Assembly (NCBI RefSeq): GCF_001640805.2
Contig: NC_066852.1
Location: forward strand, 4,882,194 to 4,946,193
Direction: 5' to 3'
DNA: 64,000 nucleotides
Source of the DNA: Lates calcarifer
Taxonomy: Eukaryota; Chordata; Actinopteri; Centropomidae
Below the pieces are notes generated by a model, which worked only from the letters and a program-made list of their open reading frames with translations, searched no databases and was not told the DNA's origin. The position numbers and the translations under genes are program-made. Shown piece by piece: positions 42,367-54,045 of this stretch. Position 1 is the first letter of the stretch. Every line of letters starts with the position of its first letter.

Positions 42367-44668
42367 CTGGAGGAGAATAACACAACACATACCACATCAT
42401 CAAGGTTAGCATGTCTTATAGTTTTGTCTTACAGAATTTAAACATTCACACATGACTTATTCCTTCGGCCACACAGAAGCTATACATTGGTGTGACAATT
42501 GGAAACTAATGAATGTGAGAAATGAAAAGGTAACTGCGTTACATACAGAGGATGACTTCTCCTTGTTTTGTTTGTTTTTTAATGTGCACAGCTGCTAACA
42601 TACAAATAACTAGCTACTAAAATTCATCCATTTGAAAATTAGTCATTCAAACATATTAACACATAGGCTACATTAACATAACACATCAGTACACTGATGA
42701 GTAGAATGAATGAATAAATAAATAAATAATCACCATTTATGCTCTTACCATAAAGGATTATGCTGGCATTAGTGATTCCCATGGTGTTCATGGCCACGCA
42801 AGTGTAATTTCCATAGTCTTCTTCCTGAGACGTTGAAAAAGACGAGCATTGACTGTTTACCTTGATTTTCTATCTTGACCCCATTTAGTCCATTGAAAAG
42901 CCTGTAAAAAAGATGGGAGCAGCTTTCAGGGGTTGTGCTGGTGAGCAGAAAAGAGAAGAAACTGTGCTTTTCTTGGCTCCTCTGTGAGGCCATGTGTCTG
43001 TTTGCTTTGGCATATTGTCAAATCTCTTGCACATGTACTTAAGATTTATATCTGCACAAAGTTAGAAATATATTAACACTTGTAGGCTGTGAGCAGCATG
43101 CATTTTCCTGTACTAGAGCCAAAACTCTGAATAGAACTCACTGCCTTACTAAAGTAACTGTATATTTGTGAACTTCATCCCTCAGTGCACGACAACCTTC
43201 TCCTTTGTTTCACTCATTGCTTTTCCTATTCCTCTGCTACTGCCTTATTTCATATCATTTATTTTATCAGCATCCTCTATCTTTTTGTTCTTCTGGTGTG
43301 ATTTTGTCTTTTGGGGACTGACGAGCAATGTTGCTGTCACCGTCAGGGACCATTTAACAGTGCAACATAGCCTGTGTTTATATCGGCTTATCAGCTCTAG
43401 GACTGCTCATAAACATCAGGGGGTGGGTTTCATTGTACTAAAATATTTTCCAAATCTCTGAGCTAAACCCCACAAAGACAAACCATTTGCACTGTTTTGG
43501 TGACCATGTCTGGTTTGCAAACAATTTGACATTAGGATTTTTGTTTTGTTTAAATCATAAGCACAATCTAATTTGAAACAAGAATATGTGTAAAAATCCA
43601 TAACCTATAAACAAAGATGATCCAGTCTGGCTTATGTCAATTAAAGTCCACACCCCACGTCAGAATAGTTGTCTTTGTGTGACTGCAGTACTAACAATCC
43701 CAAGCCTGTTGAAGTCACAGAGCGCAGGGAAGACACTTGCCTGCGGTCTTCTTTGTACCACTCAAAATCTGCCCTTGGGACGGCAGAGGCTTCACATTGC
43801 AGAACTCCTTTTTGTCCAACTGGGGTACCTGTACTCCTTGCCTTAGAAATGAAGGGAGGATCTGAAAAGCAAAGTGAAATAAGTATTTAACAAAAAAATA
43901 GAATCATATAGAAATGTAGCCACATTACTTAGTGTTTAGGGATCCTTTATACCCCTATTTCTTTAAATGTGAACTGACATGATGATGAATAAGCAGTGGC
44001 CCAAATACAGACTTTGAGGGAGACAGACTAAATTATTTGGGACTGCATCCAGTTGAATGTTCACTCAAGCATGATGAACTATTCATTTTTTGAAAGCACA
44101 AAACCTCATGAGTCTGTCTGTGTAAACCATTTTATAATCCCAGTACAACCGAGACAACGATTGCTTATTTTTATTGTAGATACAACAAAACAGTAAAGTA
44201 AAAAGTAAAAGTAAAAATCAATTACTTTGAGCCTCTGAAATTGTGTCAGTATCAGGTAGAGTGACTGATTTTTCAAAATAAATCTAAAGAGAAACTGTTC
44301 CCTTTCACAAGAGGCTAGAATCAGGACTGTAATGAAAATGGTTCAAGAACAGTAACCATGTCATTTTCAAGGCTTGCTTACAAAAAGGGCTTTAAACAGT
44401 CACTGGGTTTATTTGAGGATATTGTATATCCAAAAAAACAGCTTTTGGCTTTTTTTGTGTAACCAATATGACCTGATTGTTGTGTTCCCCTATATAGTTT
44501 GACCATAAATGTGATAGTGTTGGTCCTTACAGTTGACGGTGACTTGAACTGTCCGGACATCAGGGCTTAAAATGTCATTAGAGGCAATGCATTCATATGA
44601 TCCTGACTGCTCTTTGGTGATGGCTGTCAGCTCCAGATGTTCTCCTTCCATCACAAATTTATGGGTGC
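42266..44668 (-). CDS. IgLON-family neural cell adhesion molecule (NTM/OPCML type), last four coding exons, with a frameshift
   Basis: Read on the minus strand, exons 44668-44531, 43861-43741, 42901-42749 and 42366-42266 encode the second half of Ig2, all of Ig3 and a GPI signal ending YLLKF-stop. Family marks are [16 protein letters not shown] in Ig2, [18 protein letters not shown] and ADFEWYKED in Ig3, and sequons NVS, NYT and NAS. The 5' exons (signal, Ig1, first half of Ig2) are not seen up to 64000, so 44669 onward is probably a long intron, as is normal for IgLONs. Two oddities: the third visible exon has one extra base that shifts the frame inside Ig3, and the intron before it has a GC donor. 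The protein is closer to typical NTM/OPCML than its plus-strand neighbour, but residues again point both ways (ISKA and ILYG to [17 protein letters not shown] and LLKF to NTM), so no symbol is given. Confidence 0.9.
42749..42901 (-). CDS. IgLON exon: second half of Ig domain 3, with +1 frameshift
   Basis: The exon lies between acceptor CTTTTTTACAG and donor GTAAGA. It opens with [15 protein letters not shown] and FFNVS in frame. Then one extra base in the CC at plus positions 42824-42825 shifts the frame, so the [11 protein letters not shown] signature and the following NASIILYG continue in the next frame. Unshifted reading hits TAA at 42771-42769, inside the exon. The exon is 153 bp against 152 bp in the paralogue. 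Both splice sites and the downstream GPI exon are intact, so a sequencing or assembly error is more likely than gene death, but a real lesion cannot be excluded. Confidence 0.88.
43735..43740 (-). other. Non-canonical GC 5' splice site (GCAAGT)
   Basis: The minus strand reads CGCAG|GCAAGT at the exon end fixed by comparison with the paralogue (121 bp in both genes). There is no GT at that point. GC-AG introns are a known minor class that needs strong flanking consensus, as seen here. The paralogous intron on the plus strand has GTAATG. Confidence 0.8.
43741..43861 (-). CDS. IgLON exon: first half of Ig domain 3 (GC donor)
   Basis: A 121-bp exon follows a GCTTTTCAG acceptor. It completes Tyr (YPPFISKA) and encodes the Ig3 B-strand cysteine in [14 protein letters not shown] and the tryptophan in ADFEWYKED, ending after two bases of an Arg codon. 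The downstream splice site reads CGCAG then GCAAGT, a GC donor with otherwise perfect consensus. The exon length equals the plus-strand paralogue, which fixes this boundary. Confidence 0.92.
44531..44668 (-). CDS. IgLON exon: second half of Ig domain 2
   Basis: A 138-bp exon lies between a CTCTCCGCAG acceptor and a GTAAGG donor on the minus strand. It begins with two bases of a split codon and ends with the T of a Tyr codon, the same phases as the plus-strand gene. It encodes [17 protein letters not shown], then ASND and SPDVR, ending VTVN. No other Ig-like exon was recognised further upstream in the window. Confidence 0.9.
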
Positions 44669-46153
44669 CTGCGGAGAGGGAAAGAAATAGAAGAAAAGCA
44701 CATTAGTAAATAAGTCTGAGGACTGGTAAATAAATGACCTATACTGACCTTGATATAATTTAAAGTTCCTATATGAGTGGTACACATCACGGTTGCTGAT
44801 ATTGTATTGACTTACAGCAGCCTCAATGTGACAGAAGAGATCAAGATGCATTGTCACGTACAGAGCAGCCATCTCTGTGATATCTAGCTAACTGTCATTG
44901 GTGAGCCTCTGATGTTACATCTTTCTCCACCATAAAGTTATACTCCATCCAACCATCCATTATCTATACTGCTTATCTTTAAGGGTTGCAGGGTGTGGGG
45001 GGCTGGATCCTATCTCACCTGACATTGGGCAAGAGGTGGAGTACACCCGGTACAGATCGCCAGTCCATCGCAGGGCCTAAAGTTACTCTCTCTCCAACAC
45101 AATTGATAAACTGATGACATTCAGACAATAACAGATGCACATGTTCTTGGCTCCACAATTGCAGTGCCCTGCTGGTTTGGCATTGCCAAAAAAGCCCTTA
45201 GTCTTTTTATTCCAAATAACTTCCAACTGCCACTTTTACTGGTGGTTAAGATAGAGCACACAGCCTTTTCACTCAACAAAAAGTTGTTTCTACATGCAGT
45301 TGTTGGTGTGGTTTACCTCTGTAAAATCACTGGTTCCCATATTTCCCATAATGTAATCAGTCTTTTGTAAGGCCCACCCTGCCTGTAAACACATCACAGA
45401 TATATCCAAACCAGTGGATGTAACTTATTTAGATAACATATGGGATGTTTGATACCTTGCCTTTTTGTGTAAACTGAGGACAATCTTGTGATTTTCATCA
45501 GCAAATATCTGAATTTATAAAAGAAAAACAAGAAAAAAGAACCACAGTCGGAGTCTATGATTTTGGGTTTTTCTGTCTCTAGAAGGCAGACAGCTAAGGG
45601 CATGGACTTATTACACAAAGAAAATAAACTAATTGCATCGAAACAAGCCCACTTGAGTAACACCACAAATTACTCCTGACACGAGCAATGTTAAAAGCAT
45701 GTTCTGGTGACAGAGAGACCTTAAGCTATTGCTGCGTGGGTGGGAAAATGGATAGGAGCACTAATCCCAATCAGGAGAAATGTCAATCCAGCAATATCTC
45801 TGCATTAGCATAATATCATTATGTTTTCCAAATCCTCAGCTGCAGACACTGTTGCAGCTGGCTGGGGATTCACCGTAAAGGTTGTGGGCTAGGGATAATC
45901 AGCTTGTTACATATAACCAAGGGAACTGCTAGCACAGGTAATTGAGCATTTTCATCATGGATAACTATATTAGTGTGGGTGACAAAATGCTGTTGAGTTA
46001 CTTGCTGGTACCGTGTCACTGCTTTAATGATAGCACAGGGTGGAAGGAAGTTTACTTTGAAATTATGATCTGAATACCTCATTTTCTCTATAGTATATTG
46101 AATAATTAATCTACAGTGCATATACTTTTTGCATTGTTGTTTCCTTTAGTATA
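44669..46153 (-). other. Intron of the minus-strand IgLON gene, proximal part
   Basis: Apart from the interspersed repeat at 44945-45085 no exon was recognised. The whole of 44669-64000 is read as intron because the upstream Ig exons are absent and IgLON introns are long. Confidence 0.5.
44945..45085 (+). repeat. Common teleost interspersed repeat
   Basis: It reads CCATCCATTATCTATACTGC, then AGGGTTGCAGG, a GGGCTGGATCCTATCTCACC box, ACATTGGGCAAGAGG and CGCCAGTCCATCGCAGGGC. I recognise this as a very common fish genomic repeat (recalled); its parent element is not visible here. Confidence 0.65.
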
Positions 46154-46159
46154 CTATAC

Positions 46160-46662
46160 TGTCATGGTTCCCATCCCATACCCAGCTCCAGTCCAGTTTT
46201 TGTCTCTGTCCCGTCTTCCCCTCCCTCTGTGTTTTGTGTGTGTGTGTGCTCTCCTACAGGGGTGTGGCGTGGCACCGGCACAGCTGCAATCAATCATTCA
46301 TCATCTACTACTTATCTTCCCTGGTCCTACCTCCACTCGACGCCTTGCCTTGCTATCCTAGCTTTGCTCAATCTGTCTTTTTGTAAGAAGCGTATCTTTT
46401 GAAACTTGTTCTGTGTTGTCACAGTTCTCTGCCGGTGCCCTCGCCCGTCCCTGAGGATCCCTCACCAGTTCCTGCTAACTTCTTGGCTTCTCCCCCTGGA
46501 CCCTTCCCCCCCATACCTGACTCCTGGCCCTGGACTTTTCCCTCAGTCCCTGTTTGCTCACCCGTTTTGCCTTGCTGTGATTATTAAACCACTTTGTTCA
46601 CTACTCCCTGGCAGTCCTGTTTCCTGACTCAACGTTGGGTTCAACATTGATAATCCCTAACA
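46160..46662 (+). mobile_element. Solo LTR, Ty3/Gypsy-type, with target-site duplication
   Basis: A 503-bp segment begins TGTCATGGTTCCCATCCC and ends TAATCCCTAACA (TGT...ACA). It is flanked on both sides by CTATAC (46154-46159 and 46663-46668), a perfect 6-bp target-site duplication. It has an ATTAAA near 46583 and a GTTGGGTTCAACATTG end, as in teleost Gypsy LTRs. There is no internal region, so it is a product of LTR-LTR recombination. Proline-rich open frames inside it (46399-46627) are not genes. Confidence 0.85.
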
Positions 46663-47239
46663 CTATACAACAGAGAGGAAAATTCTACTAGTTACTTAAA
46701 TCTTAGTTAAAAGTATAATAACAATTAAGCATTGTTTAAATTCTTCTCATTTATTTCTGGGTATCTGACATGTTTCTTATTTTATGCTGAACTGATGCAA
46801 AACAAACAGTTTGCCTTATTCAAACTTTCTCGAATTGGTGATACAGTATTTTGGAAGTCATCCAGCCAAAAACCAACTCATGCAAAAGGTAATATGCTAT
46901 TTCAGTGCAGTATTCTTAAAATTCCAGCTTGGGTGTGAAAGCAGCTGCTAAAAAAGAAGAACAAAGAGTTTGAAATGTTTACCTCAGTTTTTGGAAATGT
47001 CTGTTTTTGTCGCAAAAACAACAACAATTAAATCAAGTATTTCTGATTCTGATTCTGAAACAATTGTCTCTTATTTCCTATTCAAACTTTCAAAACTGAC
47101 TCACAGTGTGCTGACAGCCCAAAACTCTACTTTTTATCACAACAAATGAAGGCAGCTACTGGTGTGTGGGTTTTTATCAACTTTCTGCTGATTCCCACTT
47201 AATCCACTGCTGAGACTGGATGTGTGTGAGCACATGTGC

Positions 47240-47485
47240 TTGTACTTCTATCTTTGTGAGGGCCAGTTTGAGTTGTAGACTTTCTGGAGTGAGGATATTT
47301 TGGGAAAATGAGGACATCTTCGTCCGGCCATCACAGATTTAAAGACTTGATTTTAGTTTTCAAATTAAGGGTTGGGCTTAGACATTTAGCTGTGATGGTT
47401 GAGATTAGGGTAAAGAGCTAGGGAATGCATTATGTGAATGAGTGTCCTCACAGAAATAGAAGTAGACATAGCTGTGCACATGTGT
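47240..47485 (+). mobile_element. Non-autonomous repeat (MITE-like), copy 2
   Basis: The left edge GTACTTCTATCTTTGTGAGG and the right edge TGTCCTCACAGAAATAGAAG are imperfect inverted repeats. The core shares GGGCTTAGACATTTAGCTGT, GATGGTTGAG, TTAGGGTAAAG and GCTAGGGAATGCATT with the copy at 4548-4862. TG runs flank both copies. No coding capacity. Confidence 0.65.
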
Positions 47486-50355
47486 GTGTGTGCTTGCATT
47501 CCTTGCATGTGTGTGTGTGCTTGCATTGTTAACAGTAAACTGTCAAACTACAGTTTGAGAACAGAGAAGTGAATACCATACAATAAGAGCCAAGCTTATT
47601 TATTCCCATTGAGAAACTTGATCCTTCCACAGCCAGTGCAGAATATACAACAGAGCTGACAAAATGGGAAGTTTACATAACACATCTAATAATGACCAGA
47701 AATGTTTCCAATCTAAGTATTATAAAATAAATCTCAACCTACCTTACCCAGATAAATTAACATAAAGAAGTCATAATCCTCACATATTACTCTGGATGAA
47801 CGGATATAAAACATCAGCACAACACCAGTGTCAGTATAGCATGACTGGATGACTAATAAGAGAGCCATTACAGTACCGGGTGGCAGCTGGCACTAATGAG
47901 CGTCTAAAAGCACTCAGTGGAGCACCTCAGCAATATTAGCCATTAGCTTAAGGAGCTCTGCTGCCTAGACACCACTCTGCACAGCTTTTGTAGAAAGATT
48001 ACTGCAGTTCAATTACTAGCATTACAATAGAAAAGACCAGATATTATAGGAAACAGCTTGATCCATGACAGAGATCAAGCAACAGGTCCTCTTTAGAACA
48101 GGTTGTAAAAAGTCTATTAAAATTTAAAAAGGCCTATTTGGTAAACACTATGTTGACCTCACACTGATAAGAGACTGACAGGCACCAATTTTAATTTCAC
48201 AGTAAAGGCTTTTAATTTTAGTTATTGATATGCTCTGCTAAAATGTACCCTTCAGTAATCAAGAGAAAGAATGTGATCTCTGTCTTGCTTCTAAGTTAGT
48301 ACAGTGGTGCGATGACTATTAAAATATAAATTGATCCAGCTGGAATTGTACCTGTACCACTTTGTAATCCATCCCATCTCTGTTCTTTGTTCTCATCTCT
48401 GTTTCACCAAATTTAAGACACATAAGCTGAGATTTTCAAGATGCAGTCACACTTCAACTATTGGCAGTGTGAAATTTGTGTAGGCAGTGCTAACAAATCA
48501 CTTTTATAAAATGAGTCCCAGGATTGCTTTAGCATACTCTGACAAGACCAAAAAAAATCCATATAGTACACATGCTTAGGCGTCACACTACAAAGTGATT
48601 ACTAGTGCTTCACAGAAAGTCCAAAAAGTCTTTGATTTAAATCTGTAAAATTGTCCTTTCTGTGTGAAACTGGTATGTTCTCAACATGTCTATGTAGGAT
48701 TCCTTGCACAATCCAAAGTTGGTGATAGACTGTCTAAGGACACACTGGTGCACATACTGTAGGATACGTATATGTGGATAATGGATAGATGGATTCCACT
48801 TATGACATACTTTTTTGGCAAGATTTACCAAGAAAATGGCTCAGCACAAATAAACAGTGAGATTTGTCTGAAAACATCAATCAAAGAAAATAAGTGATTA
48901 CACTGTGATCTTCTGAACATTTATTCTGACTACATTCCAATAGCACCTGAGGTTTTTCTCAGGTGCTACTGAAACAAGAACAAATGTTTTGATCCAGTTG
49001 TATTATTAACCGATTTAATCCCACTGGGATTAAATGCTATAGGAGTTAAACAAACTTCATGGACCATGGTGTAAAGAACACGAGCTACCACAGCAGCTCA
49101 GGGTACAGCAGGTTGGTAAGAGCAAGTGGAGATATGGCTGATGTTTCATGATAATACTGATGTAAATGTACCCAAATGCACAGAGGGTACCTAAATGTCT
49201 AATTCAATGAAAGAAGGAGATCAAATACTTTCCCAGTTTTTCCAAGTCAAAATGTAATTGAAGTTTAATGAACACAAACCACAAACCTGCGTGGCTGTTG
49301 TTACTTTTGCTGGATAATATGTTCATTTATATAATTGCTCTATTTTATACCTTGAATGTGTTTATATATTGACATATATATATTTTTAGTGTGGCTCTGG
49401 GGATGATAGTGTTCAGAGGTAGGGTTCAGATTGATTATCTCAACAATTATGGATTGCCATGAACTTAGGTACATGTATTGTCTGATGATGAACTCTATGG
49501 ACTCTGGTAATCTTCTGACTATTCCTCAACAGCCACAGTGAGGTTGACGTCTTTCATTTTGAGTTAAATGATAGGAATTTTTGAAAGGATTGCTATGGTG
49601 TATCCTACAGATAAAGGTGCTGAGAGAGGATAAATTTGTTGATCCTTGATGTTTCATCCGGCCAAAAGTTGGACTCCCATCAGCCCCGACTGTACTTTGT
49701 GTTTAGTGCTTATTAGGAAATGTTAGAATGCTAACACCGCCAAACTAAAATGCTAAATTCAGTAAATATAATTTGTTAGCAATTAGTATTTTATCATTGC
49801 AACTGTGAACATGTTACCATACTGATGTTAGCTACAGCCTGACAGAGCTGCCAGTATGGCTCACACTGCAACTTTCTGTATACTCCTGCCACAACTTTCC
49901 TTTTTTTTCAGATTTTGAAAGCTCTCCCCACAAAACAGTTTATAATACAAGCTGATTATTATATAACAAAATACACAATCAGGCTCTGTTAATGTGTCTC
50001 TGTTATTTGTGCGATCCTTGCCAACACATGACCTGCACTTGTTTCATAAATACAACACATACATTTGGGGCAGAATGCATCACATCTGGAAAAAAAAAAG
50101 AAAAAGAAAAAAAAAAGACAAGCCAAATAATAATAATAATAATAATAAACCCAGAAGCAAAGGCTTTATTAAATGTGGCCCAGGGTATTCTGCTTACAGC
50201 AATGCAGCTCTGCTCTGGTACAAGCAGGAAAAGAAAAAAAAAAAAAGAAAAAAGAAGACTACAATAATAGAATCAGGCACAGAGATACTGGCTCTGAGCT
50301 GGGACTGGCATTATACATGATATGATCTGTCTAATCAAACCCCAAATAAGCGTGT
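47486..50355. other. Intron, no exon recognised
   Basis: 47780-48060 is higher-complexity sequence that might be a conserved non-coding element. A-rich and (AAT)n tracts lie at 50089-50150. Open frames here show no family likeness. Confidence 0.45.
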
Positions 50356-50357
50356 TT

Positions 50358-50485
50358 ACATGCAGTGCATTCAGAAAATATTCAGACCCCTTCATTTTTT
50401 TCCATGTACAACACAATGACAAAGCCACAGAATTTTAAAAATGTTTGCAAATTTAGGAAAAACTGAAGCCAGAGAAATACAGCAT
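50358..50485 (+). mobile_element. Tc1-like terminal relic, type A
   Basis: The sequence AGTGCATTCAGAAAATATTC then AGACCCCTTCATTTTTTTCC is nearly the well-known terminal inverted repeat of a teleost Tc1-like family (GCATTCAGAAAGTATTCAGACCCCTTC, recalled). It is followed by the usual ACAATGACAAAGCCACAGAA-like inner sequence. No transposase is left. Confidence 0.75.
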
Positions 50486-50635
50486 TTAGTCAGGAATGTA
50501 TAATAGCACAACTTTAAATATCATTTGGACTGGACTCTTCACACAATGAACAGTAAGAACTGAAGTCCATTCATCACATCATGTTTAGTGTCAGCATCAC
50601 TAGCAGCTGCATCCTCAAACACAGGAACAGGCAGA

Positions 50636-50735
50636 TACAGTTCAGACCGTATGTATTTGGACAGTTATACAGTTTTTGTTCTCCAGGCTCTGTGCCTCAG
50701 CAGATTAAATTTGAAATAAAATAATGGTACTATAT
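50636..50735 (+). mobile_element. Tc1-like terminal relic, type B
   Basis: ACAGTTCAGACCGTATGTAT then TTGGACAGTTATACAGTTTT and GGCTCTGTGCC, followed by TTTGAAATAAAATAATGGTA, resembles a different teleost Tc1-like end (AAGTATTTGGACAGTGACAC ... GGCTCTGTAC, recalled). It lies 150 bases from type A and is probably an independent insertion. Confidence 0.65.
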
Positions 50736-52500
50736 CAAAACAGATTAGCTTACATAAAAACAGAAAGAACTATGTGTGTAGAGACATCTGGCATTAGCCT
50801 GTCGTCAGCCTGGTACCTATGATCAGGTCTATCACAGGATTCATAGAAAAGAAAAACATGAACATGTGCCCAGAACTGCCATGAGGTAAAAGTTTGGTCA
50901 CTGAGATGTATGACCTAAACATCGATCTGCTATCCACCCCAACATTCAGTGATAAGAAGCAAATGTAGAACTTTGCCTCCCAAACCAGGGTGAAAGGTCA
51001 AATGACCTGTTCAGAGGAATAAACTCTAATGGATTGGAATGGAATTCATTTGAACCTTAGAAATAAACATTCTCCAAATCTTTGTTCTATACAACAAACT
51101 TTGTCTCTGTGTTAAACATTCAACTGTTATTTTATCAAGAAAGTAACCTGGAAAAGAACAATGCAGATTGACCTCTCTCAGATCCACAGACCTAACCAGG
51201 GTCTGACCAACATTTCCCACACTTTTCCTTAGGTTTGTTATTTGTTTGTTGTTTGTAATTTATTCTTTTGCTGGATCAGTAAATCAGCTTTATTGTGTTA
51301 TGATCTGTGAGTAACGTGCATTGATTCATGTTTGTATTAATGCATTGTCTTTCTTTAAGTATTAGCACCACCAAAGTATATCTCGTCTTGTACAGCTGCT
51401 AAACGCCTCTAGTTGAAATCAGCTCTAAGTTATACAGCCACTCACACTTTAATTCTCTGTGTTCCTTTGTTCTCTTTCCACCACGTGCTCTGCAACTAAC
51501 GTGTTCTTTTGTCTATACACGGAAGTGACTTTCTTGATTCCTCAAGCCAAGCAACGTCAAGTAAAGCCCAAGAACTTCTTTTTGATAATCCTGCATTTTT
51601 ATCCTGAATATTTTAGAATCTGGCTGACACCAGCCTCCTCTAAAGTTATCCAGTAAACATTAAGTACACTAGAATTTATTTTTCATCAACCCATGAGAGA
51701 GATCACATGATGGCCTGCAGAGAAACCTGCAAGAAACCAAGTTTACCAGGAAGTCTATGGGTAAACTCAACTAAGGCTGAACCGCTGAGACACGGGCAGA
51801 ATCCATCACCGGAGACAGGGCCTCCGGGAGAACCCACCAGGATACTGCGTTTCCATGGTTACCACTGCAATCTCAGGCACCTGGATTCTTCAGGTACCAC
51901 ACCTCACAGTAGGCCGGTCTTAACATTCTGCTTATGACAAGCACTGATGATAAAATAAGTAACTTTAATTTATAGATTATAAAATAGATTATAGTTACAG
52001 ACTAAAACTATTTGCTTCCACCAGATCACTCCGCACATTTTACCTGCTGTTAGTTCATCATGCTAGTTTGATCATCCTTACACCTGTTTTATTTTATTTC
52101 TATTTTTATATTCACCTTATCATGTATTCACTTAATCAACAAACTTTAAGTACACATTTAGACCCAGCAGTTGTGAGTGTTGAATGGATCCCTAAATCAA
52201 GAAATCACAGTCTCAGATATCAGACTGATAGGATTTCCAGTGTGGATAATGATATAGAATATTAATATGGACTATTGACATTGGTCTTGATATCAAAATT
52301 AATATCCCAGATTTCCATTGTTTCTATATTCGTCTAAACCTATTCAAATCGAAACTGATACTTGTCATTTTAATGTAGTATCTATTAATTAAACTATTAT
52401 TTTATTTCATTATTTACATTACATATAACCACAGTCTATACTGCAAATCTTATGTGTCATGTCTAAATATGAAATTGTCCACATACTTATGCACAAGAAA
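50736..52500. other. Intron, no exon recognised
   Basis: AT-rich sequence, with a short GC-richer block at 51700-51930 containing a 76-codon open frame without family likeness. Confidence 0.5.
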
Positions 52501-52563
52501 CAGAGTGCAGTGGTGGTGTAGTGGATTCGTCTATTTCAGAGAACAAGGATATGGGACAGGAAG

Positions 52564-52925
52564 TCACTTGCCTGAAAAAGACACTTGTGGACACTTGATG
52601 TGAAGCAGTGTGTCTGCACTGACAGCAGCCAGCAGGTAATTGTAGAGTTTCATGGTTTCTAACCATTGCAGAGCCCTGTGGTCATTCTCTAAGCTGAATT
52701 CTGCACCCAGCAGAAGGTACTTGAGACGGTCTATGGTCCATTTGATGGCTAGACACTCCAGCTGCCCCGCCCAGCACGCTGTTTCCCCCAGGACTGGTTT
52801 CCTGCTGACACCAGCCACTGGCCTTTTCTCTTCTCCCTCACCTTGCTGTCACTTTCCACCAATACCTCTGCCTGAGGCATCAGTCTGGGTGTTGAAGGGC
52901 ACAGTAAAGTTTAGCTGCATCTGCC
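52564..52925 (-). mobile_element. Ty3/Gypsy pol relic: RNase H domain
   Basis: On the minus strand, QTDASGRGIG in one frame is followed in another by RPVAGVSRKP, LECLAIKWTIDRLKYLLLG and NDHRALQWL. This is the order of the Gypsy RNase H domain (QTDASxxGIGAVL ... HPVAYLSRKL ... ECLAIKWAL ... TDHxPLQWL). The acidic residues at TDAS, LEC and NDH are kept, but a frameshift and a short deletion make it inactive. Flanking 52926-53570 may be more of the same element but is not recognisable. Confidence 0.82.
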
Positions 52926-54045
52926 ACCGTCTTTATCTTTTTTTGATGACCTTCTTGGACCACCTTCACTCTCCTTTAACTGCTTCCCCTGGGAATGAAA
53001 ACACTGCAACAGTATGGAGGCCAGGGTGGCCATATTCTCTGGATCTGTTTGGTCTCAAAGGAAGTGGCTGGGTAAATGCAATCCTCTTACAGTCCCTTCC
53101 TCCTACACCTGTACTGTAAGCATTTTCCCCAGAATACACACTAGCATTTCTCGCACCAAATGCAGAAATAAGCGCAGGAATAGTGATCACAGTTGCAGAT
53201 GTGACAGTGTCAGGAGAAAAGACTTTTCAAAGTTCAATGGTTGCAAAGAAATAAGTTTCAAGCACTGAAGACCTTTGGTCAACAACAAAAGTGTTCAAAA
53301 ATAGACTTTAAAAACAACCCAAAAATAACTCAAATGAAAATCTTTATCTCCAAAGAGATAAACACCCCCTTTCTTGTCCACTGACAGTCACGCAATCAGC
53401 AGCATTGATGTGGAACAGAAGCTTATGAGACAGCAAATGTGATCAGTCCAATAGCTGGCCCCTTATTTAAAAAGCAAGGTGGCTTGACTAGTATGGATTC
53501 TTTATGAAACCTGTACATTAGCTGGAAATACATGCTTGCCCTTGTTACTGGCTATCCTTTACCCCCTCCTTTGCATGTAATACAGTGCATGGACTACAGG
53601 ACTAGGCACTACATCCACGCCCATGTCCCAAGAGGCTCTGACAATTACCACACTGCCGCAGAGCTGCTGTGATAGCACCAGTCCCACAGGACTGAGTGCA
53701 TTAACTGCTGTAGCCACAGTTTTCTGCTGTTTAATTGTTTCATGCAGTTGTCGAAGGTGAATCTTCCTGCAACTCTGCATTCTTGTGTAATCCAAACTCT
53801 AAATCAAACTCACAGAAGTAAAACTACTTTTTGCTTTTGTTGTCCATCCTGCTTTAGTGGGGCTTTAACACCTGCACACTTAAAATTCTTTGTGTAAATT
53901 CTGAAAAGAGCACTGAATGAGACCTTTGATAAATGGCAGGATTTATTAAGATCAGTGAGTTTTAGCTGACTAGCCATGTTTACACCTTTGGTGCCACTGG
54001 TCACAAGGTGTCTCTGACAGTTACCATGGAAACATAGCTCTACTC
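52926..54045. other. Intron, possible flank of the Gypsy relic
   Basis: No exon recognised. At 53206 there is a TGTCAGGAGAAAAGACTTTT that could be the edge of an LTR, but I find no matching partner. Confidence 0.4.

Noticed and set aside
41920..42441. 173-codon plus frame
   Set aside because: It is antisense to the terminal exon and 3' UTR of the minus-strand gene; the conserved GPI exon explains the open stretch.
43634..43890. Two plus-strand open frames over the IgLON exon at 43741-43861
   Set aside because: They are antisense shadows of the conserved minus-strand exon.
46116..46627. Proline-rich open frames
   Set aside because: They lie inside the solo LTR with its target-site duplication; no gene expected.
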